Assembly (NCBI RefSeq): GCF_019219065.1
Contig: NZ_JAHUWK010000001.1
Span: 682,001 to 746,000 of the forward strand
DNA from: Duganella sp. sic0402
GTDB lineage: Bacteria > Pseudomonadota > Gammaproteobacteria > Burkholderiales > Burkholderiaceae_D
Reading direction: 5' to 3'
Length of the DNA stretch: 64,000 nucleotides
In this document: piece after piece, positions 33,714-40,799 of the stretch
How the letters are laid out: each line of letters starts with the position of its first letter
How positions within the stretch are numbered: position 1 is the first letter of the stretch
The notes under the pieces: generated by a model
The model's input: only the letters and a program-made list of their open reading frames with translations
What the model was told of the DNA's origin: nothing
Databases searched by the model: none
Made by a program: the position numbers and the translations under genes

Positions 33714-34028
33714 ATGAAGCAAGCGGCAGATAACAAGCCACTGGAACCGGATATGCCTGTCGCCAAACGTGGGCGCGGACGGCCCATCACCGGCAAGGCC
33801 GTAAGCAGCGCCGAGCGCCAGAAGGCTTATCGTGATCGCAGGCGCGAAGAAAAAGCCGCGATTATTATTTCTCGTAACGCGTCACAAGAAATGCCACCGG
33901 ACGATGGCTCCCCTCGCCGCCTGATCGCCGAGCTGGACAAAGCGCATAAAACGATCGAACAGCTGCGTCACGATAATGATCTGCTGCTGCGTGAGCTGGC
34001 CGTGTTAAAGAAACTTCTTAAATCGTAA
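33714..34028 (+). CDS. small basic AT-hook-like / coiled-coil protein, candidate DNA-binding autoregulator
   Basis: A 104-residue protein. The N-terminal third is basic with an AT-hook-like core (KRGRGRPITGK, about residues 18-28) and a further Arg-rich stretch (ERQKAYRDRRREEKAA). The C-terminal third (about 70-103) is a coiled coil with heptad Leu residues (LIAELDKAHKTIEQLRHDND). No family name is recognised, though basic-plus-coiled-coil proteins of this size occur on mobile DNA. AAGGA precedes the ATG. Copies of a 12-bp palindrome lie just upstream, inside and over the stop codon, which points to binding at its own gene. Confidence 0.7.
   Translation: MKQAADNKPLEPDMPVAKRGRGRPITGKAVSSAERQKAYRDRRREEKAAIIISRNASQEMPPDDGSPRRLIAELDKAHKTIEQLRHDNDLLLRELAVLKKLLKS
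33874..33885. promoter_or_regulatory. operator-like palindrome copy 2 (GTAACGCGTCAC)
   Basis: This copy is inside the coding region of the small AT-hook protein (it encodes part of 'SRNASQE'). It is the exact reverse complement of copy 1. Confidence 0.55.
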
Positions 34029-34036
34029 CGCGTTAC
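34025..34036. promoter_or_regulatory. operator-like palindrome copy 3 (GTAACGCGTTAC, perfect)
   Basis: A perfect 12-bp palindrome that overlaps the stop codon of the small AT-hook protein gene (TAA 34026-34028). It sits in the 14-base gap to the convergent AraC-type gene. Confidence 0.65.
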
Positions 34037-34042
34037 ATTAAT

Positions 34043-35071
34043 TTAGAATTGCAGTAGCGCGTCACGCAACAAGCTTGGCGCCAGCCCGGTCCAGCGCTTG
34101 AAGGAGCGGCGGAAATTGGTGGCGTCGTGGAAGCCGAGGTACTGCGCCACCGCTTCGTTGTCATAGCCGCGCATCTGGAACAGCTGCATGGCGACGTGCG
34201 CCCTCACCCGGTCCAGTTCCGCCTGAAAGTGGCTACCGTGCCGCGCCAGGTGGCGTTTCAGCGTCGCCGGACTGGTGCCGAAAGCGGCCGCGCTGCCTTC
34301 CAGCGTCGGGCCCATGCGGATATTTTCCAGCAGATAGTCATACAGCGCCGTCAGCAGGCTGGGCGTCAGCGCCGGCGCGTCGCTTGCCATGCTTTGCAAT
34401 GCGACTGAGGCCGCCATCGCATTGCCGCGTGGCCAAGGCCGGTCCAGCCAGGCGGGATCGATCAGCATCGCGTCCAGGTGGCAATTGAAACGCAGGTCGC
34501 TGCCCAGATGCATCTGGTGCTGCTCCACATGCGCCGGTGCGCTGCGGTTGATGCAGTATCGCCAGGGCAGACGCTCGCCGCTGAGCCAGCGGCACATGGC
34601 GGTCACGGCGGTCATATGCATTTCCACCAGCGCTGGCAATTGGCTTGGGGCGCTAAAGCTGTCGGTCCAGTACAGCACGGCCAGGCCGCCTTCTTCGCGA
34701 AACCGCGGCGTCAGCAGCGGGCAAAGCCGTGCGTGGCCGGCGCACAGGATGTCCAGCGCCTGCCGCAGATTCTGCGCTTGCAGCAGCGCGTGGCTCAGCG
34801 CGCCGTCATGGCCGGGCAGCATTTGCTGGCCAAGCATGAAGCTGCTGTCCGGGCTGGCCAGCGCGCGCATGATGTTGGCGAGTAGTTGCAGGTATTCCTG
34901 CGGCGTCAGCAGGCAATCGGCGGCCGGCATGTCCCAGTGAGACAGGCCGGTGCCGCGCAGCAGCTGGTCGCCGCTGTGATGCAAGTCCTGGCTGCAAGCG
35001 TAATCCAGCACCAGCGCCGCATGGTGGCGCGCCGGGATGAAGCGCTCAGCGCTTTGCCGGTAAGCGATCAC
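34043..35071 (-). CDS. AraC-family transcriptional regulator with arabinose-binding-type N-terminus
   Basis: A 342-residue regulator. The N-terminal ~200 residues resemble the arabinose-binding-type sensory domain of the OruR/ArgR-like AraC group ('HHSGDQLLRGTGLSHWDM'). The C-terminal ~100 residues are the double helix-turn-helix, ending in 'YLGFHDATNFRRSFKRWTGLAPS', the usual AraC signature. It starts with GTG at 35071, overlapping the stop of the GGDEF gene (GTGA), so the two are co-translated. The effector and targets cannot be read from the sequence. Confidence 0.9.
   Translation of the reverse strand: MIAYRQSAERFIPARHHAALVLDYACSQDLHHSGDQLLRGTGLSHWDMPAADCLLTPQEYLQLLANIMRALASPDSSFMLGQQMLPGHDGALSHALLQAQNLRQALDILCAGHARLCPLLTPRFREEGGLAVLYWTDSFSAPSQLPALVEMHMTAVTAMCRWLSGERLPWRYCINRSAPAHVEQHQMHLGSDLRFNCHLDAMLIDPAWLDRPWPRGNAMAASVALQSMASDAPALTPSLLTALYDYLLENIRMGPTLEGSAAAFGTSPATLKRHLARHGSHFQAELDRVRAHVAMQLFQMRGYDNEAVAQYLGFHDATNFRRSFKRWTGLAPSLLRDALLQF
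34054..34065. promoter_or_regulatory. operator-like palindrome copy 4 (GTAGCGCGTCAC)
   Basis: This copy matches 11 of 12 positions of the consensus GTRACGCGTYAC and lies within the last codons of the AraC-type gene, 29 bases from copy 3. Confidence 0.45.
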
Positions 35072-35961
35072 GCAACCGCTCCGGCTGCGCGCTGCTCGGC
35101 TTGCAGCGCCAGGTCGCGGCTCAGCTGCGCCAGCAACTCGTCCGGTGCGGTGCTTGCGGCGGCGGTGGCATGGCGGACGCTGATGTGGACGCGTCCGTCC
35201 TTGGCGTGGTGGCGCATCTGGCCGACCATCGCCGACAAATGGCGGGCCAGCGCTTCAGCTTCGGTCACGCTGGTGTCGGGCATCAGCAGCGCGAAGCGGT
35301 CACCGGCGTAGCGGCACAGCAGGTCATCATTACGCAAATTCAGCAGCAGCATGTGGCCGACCGCCTGCAAGACGCGATCGCCTTCGCGCTGGCCGAATTC
35401 TCGGTTAATCCGGTGGAAGCCGTCGATGTCCAGCAGCACCAGCGCGCATTGCTGCCCCGGCCGGTGCGCCTGCTCGTGCTTGATCTGGCGGCGCAGGTAG
35501 TCGGCGTTGGCAAGCTGGGTAATGCGGTCGAAGGCACGGTGGTCGCGGAACAGGCGCTCGCGCTTCTGCAAGTGTTCGTTGAGACGGAATTGTTCGTGGC
35601 GCCAGTAGTACATGCCGCAGGTGACGAACAGCATGCCCAGCGGCACCAGCGCCTCCAGCCAGTGATCCCAGCGTGCCGTTTTACTGATCGCGTAGAACTC
35701 GTCCATGCAGTCGGCAAAGGAGCCGATCATGATCATGGCCAGGCCGCCCGCCAGCAGTCTGGTCACCAGGCCGCCGGGGCGGCTGCTCAGCGTGAACAGC
35801 ACCCAGCTTCCGGCCATGACGGCGGTGCCGCCTTCGCTGACGATGTCGGTCCACTTCCACAGATGGAAAGGCTTGGCGACCCCCAGCGTTGAGTACAGGA
35901 AGACGCAAGCCACCAGGGCAAGGCCGGAAACGATCAGCGTGAAGCGGTGTAATTGCAGCAT
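35068..35961 (-). CDS. membrane GGDEF-domain protein with degenerate active site
   Basis: A 297-residue protein from the ATG at 35961, chosen because the first TM helix (FTLIVSGLALVACVFLY) begins just after it; a longer frame from 36120 adds a non-membrane tail of doubtful reality. About six hydrophobic segments fill residues 5-130, and a GGDEF domain follows. The signature loop reads RYAGDRF instead of RYGGDEF (about residues 216-222), with the catalytic acidic residue replaced by Arg, so diguanylate cyclase activity is unlikely. It may act as a c-di-GMP or GTP sensor. It is co-translated with the AraC regulator. Confidence 0.85.
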   Translation of the reverse strand: MLQLHRFTLIVSGLALVACVFLYSTLGVAKPFHLWKWTDIVSEGGTAVMAGSWVLFTLSSRPGGLVTRLLAGGLAMIMIGSFADCMDEFYAISKTARWDHWLEALVPLGMLFVTCGMYYWRHEQFRLNEHLQKRERLFRDHRAFDRITQLANADYLRRQIKHEQAHRPGQQCALVLLDIDGFHRINREFGQREGDRVLQAVGHMLLLNLRNDDLLCRYAGDRFALLMPDTSVTEAEALARHLSAMVGQMRHHAKDGRVHISVRHATAAASTAPDELLAQLSRDLALQAEQRAAGAVA

Positions 35962-36201
35962 AGGGATGGCTAGGACGTGATGGGTGCGCGCGCAGCTTAG
36001 CCCTGCTTTATGACCTGGGTGTGACAAATAACCACATTGGCAGATATCCAACACTTGCACGCTAACAGGTGCAAACAGCTCACTCGCCTTCGCCAATCTG
36101 CGGCCATATGCGCCGCGCACCCGTCAGGCAGACGAACGCAACAGGTCATTCAAGCTCATTTGCGCTCGGGATAGGCTGTTTGCCTCCATCGGTATGACAA
36201 G

Positions 36202-36219
36202 CTGTCACGCAATTGACAT
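36202..36219 (+). promoter_or_regulatory. candidate PHO box (PhoB site) before receptor-phytase operon
   Basis: CTGTCAC, four bases, then TTGACAT, matching the PHO-box form of two 7-base half-sites (CTGTCAT type) with a 4-base spacer at 7/7 and 5/7. A -10-like TAGAAT follows at 36230-36235, 10 bases after the box, which is the usual PhoB-activated spacing. Control of a phytase by phosphate starvation makes biological sense. Confidence 0.6.
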
Positions 36220-36229
36220 ATTGGCTACC

Positions 36230-36235
36230 TAGAAT
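36230..36235 (+). promoter_or_regulatory. candidate -10 element (TAGAAT)
   Basis: This hexamer lies 10 bases downstream of the PHO-box-like repeat and 33 bases before the ATG of the receptor gene. There is no normal -35 at 17 bases, as expected when PhoB replaces it. Confidence 0.5.
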
Positions 36236-36268
36236 CCGCTCCGTTCTCTATCTCACTGACGGTAACCA

Positions 36269-38833
36269 ATGAAAACTACTGCACACAAGAATTCGACTCC
36301 CCGCCTGTCGGCCCTGACCGTCGGCGTGCTGACCATGCTGGCTGGCGTGAATCACGCCGCCGCCCAGACCGGCGCGCAAGCGGAGACCAGCAATGCCGCC
36401 ACTGCACTGGCCGCCAGCGCCAACAGCGTGGTCATCGCCGGCCAGCGCTCCAGCCTGCGCAACGCCATCGCGGCGCAGGAAAAGGCCGACAACATTGTCA
36501 GCGTCATCAGCAGCGATGACATCGGCGGCTTGCCGGATAAAAATGCCGCCGAAGCGCTGGCCCGCCTGCCGGGCGTGTCGGTGCAGCGCGACCAGGGCGA
36601 AGGCCGCTACGTCAGCGTGCGCGGCCTGGGCCCGGACCTGAACGCAGTCACCATCAACGGCGCGCTGGTGCCGTCGCCGGAAGCCGGCCGCCGTGCCGTG
36701 GCGCTGGATGTGTTGCCAGCCGGCCTGATCCGCTCGCTGGAAGTCAGCAAGACGCTGACGCCTGACCAGGATGCCAACTCGCTGGGCGGCACGGTCGAGG
36801 TCAAAACCCTGTCCGCCTTCGACCTGCCAGGCAAGCTCTTGTCCGGCGCGATAGGCGCCAGCCGCGACCAGAATATCGGCAAGACCAGCCCGAACGGCAG
36901 CATCCTGTTCGCCGACCGCCTCCTGGACGGCAAACTCGGCGTCGCTGGCGGCCTGAGCTTCGAGAAACGCGAATTCGGCTCGGATAACGTCGAAACCGGC
37001 GGTGCCTGGGATGAAGGCAAGCTGGCCGGCGTCGAGCTGCGCGACTATCTGCCGACCCGCGAACGCCGCGCCGCCGCGCTGAACCTGGATTACCGCGTGG
37101 ATGACAACAGCAAATACTTCCTGCGCAGCTTTATCAGCGACTTCAGCGATGACGAAGTACGCGATCGCCTGACCATCAGCAACGTCGCCGGTGGCGGTCT
37201 GGCGGTCGGTCAAACCGCCGCCGCCCGTGGCGAACGCCGCCTGCGCCAGCGCAAATACACGCAAACCATCAGCTCGGTGGTGGCCGGTACGGAACACAAA
37301 TGGGATGGCTGGAAGCTGGAAGTCTCCGGCGGCATGAGCAAGGCCAAGGATGATGCGCCGGAGTCGATCAACGATGCGCGTTTCCGTGGCAAGAGCAACT
37401 TCAGCAACGTCGGCTTCACCGATACCCAGATCCCGCGCCTGACTGGTCCGGACGGCCTGTATGACGCCAGCAACTACAAGCTGAACTCGCTGGCGCTGAA
37501 GCAAAGCTACGCAGAAGATAAAGAGCATCACATCCGCTTCGACCTGGGCCGCAAATACGACCTCGGTGAAGGCACCGGCAAGTTCAAGTTCGGCGCCAAG
37601 CTGAGCCGCCGCGAGAAGGATAACAACACCGAAGTCTGGTCTTACAGTAGCAGCCAGATCGGCAGCGCCAGTACCGCCCTGGCCGACTACGTAAGCGGCA
37701 GCGAGCTGGATTTCAAACTGGGCCGCATCGGCAAAGCCATTGATCCCGCCAAAATCCGCCAGCTGGCGTCCGGCCTGAGCCGCGCCAAAGCCCGCGTGCT
37801 GGTTGACTCCACCGTCGACGACTACGGCCTGAAAGAAGACATCGACGCTGGCTACCTGCAACACAGCTATGACATCGACGCCTGGCATCTGTTGGCCGGC
37901 GTGCGCGTTGAACGCACCCGTTTTGAAGCGGCCGGCAATAACATCAACGAGGAAGATGAAACCATCTCCGCCGTGAGCCGCAAGCGCTCCTACAACAACT
38001 GGCTGCCGACGCTGCAAGCCCGCTATGACCTGGATGGCAAGACCAGCGTGCGCGCCGCCTTGACCCACTCGGTGGTGCGCGCCAACTTCGATCAGCTGAA
38101 GCCGGGCATCAGCCAGTCCAGCGACACCGAAGCCACCATCGGCAATCCGGATCTGGCGCCGTTGAAATCGACCAATCTGGACCTGGGCATCGAGCGCGTG
38201 CTGGGCGAGGATGGCGCGGTATCGGCTTATGTGTTCCACAAGGGAATCAAAAACTTCACCTACACCACCAACCTGGCGGGCAGCGGCGCGTGGGCCAACT
38301 ACAGCTCGGCCATCACCTACGCCAACGGCGACAAGGCCAGTGTGAAAGGTATCGAACTGTCGTATATGCAGCCGCTGCGCATGCTGCCCGCACCGTTTAA
38401 TCACCTGATCGTTGGCGCCAACGGCAGCATCACCCGTTCGGATGCCAACATCGCCCGCTTCGATACCGACGCCAAGCGCATGCGCTCGCGCAGCATCAAC
38501 CTGCCGGGCCAGTCGGACCGCGTGATGAATCTGATGCTGGGTTATGAAGACGGCCCGCTGAGCGCGCGTATCGCAGTCAACTACAAGTCGCCATACCTGC
38601 TTGAACTGGGCGATGACATCCTCGATAGCAAGCAGGACCGCATTGTCGATACGCAGAAACAGGTGGACTTCTCGGCCTCGTACCAGCTGACCAAGCAATT
38701 GCAGCTGAATTTTGAAGCCGCCAATCTGAATCACGAGAAGTATTACACCTACCTCGGCAGCAAGGCTTACAACGCACAGTATGAGCAATACGGCCGCACC
38801 TATAAACTGAGCCTGAAAGTGAGCCTGTTCTAA
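36269..38833 (+). CDS. TonB-dependent outer-membrane receptor (phytase-associated)
   Basis: An 854-residue receptor. A signal peptide covers about 1-31 (cleavage after HAAA). The plug domain is at about 60-170 with 'NIVSVISSDDIGGLPDKNAAEALARLPGV' and 'YVSVRGLGPDLNAVTINGA'. A beta-barrel fills the rest, ending in Phe (LKVSLF) as outer-membrane barrels do. It is followed directly by the phytase gene (stop TAA, then ATG with no gap), so the two are one operon; receptor and beta-propeller-phytase pairs are known in Gram-negative bacteria. The substrate is likely a phytate-derived or metal-phytate compound, which is an inference. Confidence 0.95.
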   Translation: MKTTAHKNSTPRLSALTVGVLTMLAGVNHAAAQTGAQAETSNAATALAASANSVVIAGQRSSLRNAIAAQEKADNIVSVISSDDIGGLPDKNAAEALARLPGVSVQRDQGEGRYVSVRGLGPDLNAVTINGALVPSPEAGRRAVALDVLPAGLIRSLEVSKTLTPDQDANSLGGTVEVKTLSAFDLPGKLLSGAIGASRDQNIGKTSPNGSILFADRLLDGKLGVAGGLSFEKREFGSDNVETGGAWDEGKLAGVELRDYLPTRERRAAALNLDYRVDDNSKYFLRSFISDFSDDEVRDRLTISNVAGGGLAVGQTAAARGERRLRQRKYTQTISSVVAGTEHKWDGWKLEVSGGMSKAKDDAPESINDARFRGKSNFSNVGFTDTQIPRLTGPDGLYDASNYKLNSLALKQSYAEDKEHHIRFDLGRKYDLGEGTGKFKFGAKLSRREKDNNTEVWSYSSSQIGSASTALADYVSGSELDFKLGRIGKAIDPAKIRQLASGLSRAKARVLVDSTVDDYGLKEDIDAGYLQHSYDIDAWHLLAGVRVERTRFEAAGNNINEEDETISAVSRKRSYNNWLPTLQARYDLDGKTSVRAALTHSVVRANFDQLKPGISQSSDTEATIGNPDLAPLKSTNLDLGIERVLGEDGAVSAYVFHKGIKNFTYTTNLAGSGAWANYSSAITYANGDKASVKGIELSYMQPLRMLPAPFNHLIVGANGSITRSDANIARFDTDAKRMRSRSINLPGQSDRVMNLMLGYEDGPLSARIAVNYKSPYLLELGDDILDSKQDRIVDTQKQVDFSASYQLTKQLQLNFEAANLNHEKYYTYLGSKAYNAQYEQYGRTYKLSLKVSLF

Positions 38834-40696
38834 ATGATGAAATCGTTTATCACCACCGTTGTTCTGGCCGCGCTGGCGACGAGCGGCCAGCCGGTTCAGG
38901 CCGCGACCATGCTGCCAGGCCTGACCGCCCAGGCGCACGAGCTGTCCGCGCTGCCGGGCGGCGGCTGGCTCAGCATCGACAAGACCGCGCTGCGCCTGCT
39001 GGATGCGAACGGCAAGGAGCGCGCCCACATCATGGTGCGCGCCAAGCATCTGGACACCCGTCCGCAAGGAAAGAATGTGCTGGCGGTTATCGTCGACGCC
39101 AACAAGGAACAGGCCGTTCCCGTGCTGGTGGACGTGCAGGCCGGCACGCTGACAGCGCAAGCGCCCTTCCCTGCGCCAGCCTTCGGCATCGAATCGGCCT
39201 GCCTGTACCGCGACGCACAGCAGCTGGACCATCTGTACCTGCTGGCCAAGGATGGCCAGGCCGAGCAGTGGGTGATGCAGGGCGACAAACGCCTGCAAGT
39301 CCGCAAGCTGGCCCTGCCGCCGCACAGCAAACATTGCCGCGCCGACGACAGCGCACACCAGTTGCTGGTCAGCGAGGAAAGCGCCGGACTGTGGGCCTAC
39401 AACGCGGATGCAGAAGGCGTGCCCAGCCGGGAGGCGGTACTGCTAAAGCGCCCCTACGGTACGCTGGAAAAAGGCGCTGGCGCGCTGACTGTGGTGCCGG
39501 GCGGCGTGGCGCTGCTGGACGCCAAAGGCAAGCAATTGCATCTGCTGCGCCGCGATGGCGGTAAATGGAGCAATGTTTCCGCCACTGACACCGGCTTCAA
39601 AGGCGCGGAGCAACTGGCTTCGACGCTGGGCGCCGATGGAAAATTGCAATTGCTCATGGGTGGCGAAGATGCCGGTGGCTGGCAAGTGCGCACGCCGGCC
39701 TGGACTGGCGCGGCTGTGCCGGCCAGCGACGGCAAGGCCATCGTGATGGCGCGCACCCAGACCGAACCGGTGGCGCGCCAGGGCGATGCGGCCGATGATC
39801 CCGCCATCTGGCGCAATCCCGCCGATCCTTCCGGCGCGCGCATCCTGGGCACCAACAAGAAGCAAGGCTTGCTGGTCTACGACCTGCAAGGCAAGGAATT
39901 GCAACTGCTGGAAGTCGGCAGGCTGAATAACGTGGATGTGCGTCAGGACGTGACCGTTGGCGGCCGCAAACTGGATCTCGCGGTCGCCACACAACGCGAT
40001 GAGAACAGCGTCATGCTGTTCGCCATCGACGCCCAGGGCAAGGTAACGACGGCAGGCTCCTTCCTGACCGGCCTGAAGAATATCTACGGCATGTGCCTGT
40101 ATCGCCCAGCGGACGGCGGCCTGGAAGCCTTCATCAACGACAAGGATGGCACTTTCCTGCAATATCGTGTGGAAGCCAGCGGCAATGCGATTTCCGGCAA
40201 ACTGCTGCGCCGCTTCAAGGTCGATACCCAGCCGGAGGGCTGCGTGGTGGATGACCGCAACCACCGCCTGTTCCTGGGCGAAGAGCGACGCGGCGTGTGG
40301 ACTGTGTCGGCCAAAGGCGATGCACCGGCCAAGCTGAGCATGATCATGCCGGTCGGTCCGCAACTGGTGGCCGATGTGGAAGGCATGGGCATCTACCACG
40401 GCGACAAGGCGGACTATCTGGTGGTGTCCAGCCAGGGCGACAACAGCTATCTGGTGATGGACGCCAAGCCGCCATACAAGGTGCGTGGCAGCTTCCGTGT
40501 CGGCTACAACCTGGTGGCCGGGATCGACGGCACCTCGGAAACTGATGGCCTGGAGGTCAGTTCGGCCAACTTCGGCGGCCCGTACAGCAAAGGCATGCTG
40601 GTCATCCAGGATGGCTACAAGCGCCTGCCGGATGGAGCGCAGAACTTCAAGTATGTCTCCTGGGACGATGTGGCCAGGGCCTTGAATCTGGACTAA
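38834..40696 (+). CDS. beta-propeller phytase, dual-domain
   Basis: A 620-residue secreted enzyme with a signal peptide (about 1-25). The C-terminal half (about 300-620) is a canonical beta-propeller phytase: 'DDPAIWRNPADPSGARILGTNKKQGLLVYDL', 'YGMCLYRP', 'DTQPEGCVVDDRNHRLFLGEE', 'DVEGMGIY' and 'SSQGDNSY'. These Asp/Glu-rich loops bind the calcium ions and phytate. The N-terminal half is a shorter, incomplete propeller-like domain, as in known dual-domain phytases. It hydrolyses phytate to lower inositol phosphates plus phosphate in the periplasm or outside. A rho-independent terminator follows ten bases after the stop. Confidence 0.95.
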   Translation: MMKSFITTVVLAALATSGQPVQAATMLPGLTAQAHELSALPGGGWLSIDKTALRLLDANGKERAHIMVRAKHLDTRPQGKNVLAVIVDANKEQAVPVLVDVQAGTLTAQAPFPAPAFGIESACLYRDAQQLDHLYLLAKDGQAEQWVMQGDKRLQVRKLALPPHSKHCRADDSAHQLLVSEESAGLWAYNADAEGVPSREAVLLKRPYGTLEKGAGALTVVPGGVALLDAKGKQLHLLRRDGGKWSNVSATDTGFKGAEQLASTLGADGKLQLLMGGEDAGGWQVRTPAWTGAAVPASDGKAIVMARTQTEPVARQGDAADDPAIWRNPADPSGARILGTNKKQGLLVYDLQGKELQLLEVGRLNNVDVRQDVTVGGRKLDLAVATQRDENSVMLFAIDAQGKVTTAGSFLTGLKNIYGMCLYRPADGGLEAFINDKDGTFLQYRVEASGNAISGKLLRRFKVDTQPEGCVVDDRNHRLFLGEERRGVWTVSAKGDAPAKLSMIMPVGPQLVADVEGMGIYHGDKADYLVVSSQGDNSYLVMDAKPPYKVRGSFRVGYNLVAGIDGTSETDGLEVSSANFGGPYSKGMLVIQDGYKRLPDGAQNFKYVSWDDVARALNLD

Positions 40697-40705
40697 GCAG
40701 CGCAA

Positions 40706-40727
40706 GCCCGCCTCCCGGCGGGCTTTT
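40706..40727 (+). terminator. rho-independent terminator after the phytase gene
   Basis: GCCCGCC, loop TCCC, GGCGGGC, then TTTT: a perfect 7-bp GC stem with a short T-tract, ten bases after the phytase stop codon. Confidence 0.85.
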
Positions 40728-40799
40728 CGCTTATGAGCGCTAGCGTACAGTGGGCTCTCCTGGTCGGCGTTATGGTGCGGCTAACAAGAGGAGATTCCC

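Larger units (their letters stand above)
35962..36268. promoter_or_regulatory. divergent intergenic region upstream of the receptor-phytase operon
   Basis: This 307-base gap separates the GGDEF protein from the TonB-dependent receptor. The right end contains a PHO-box-like direct repeat and a matching -10 (described separately). The left 160 bases are open in the GGDEF gene's frame but show no clear coding signal. No other element was recognised. Confidence 0.6.

Noticed and set aside
36248..39358. A 1036-residue minus-strand frame opposite the receptor and phytase genes
   Set aside because: The plus strand carries two convincing genes with signal peptides and family motifs; the antisense frame is a long high-GC artefact rich in Ala, Gln and Val.
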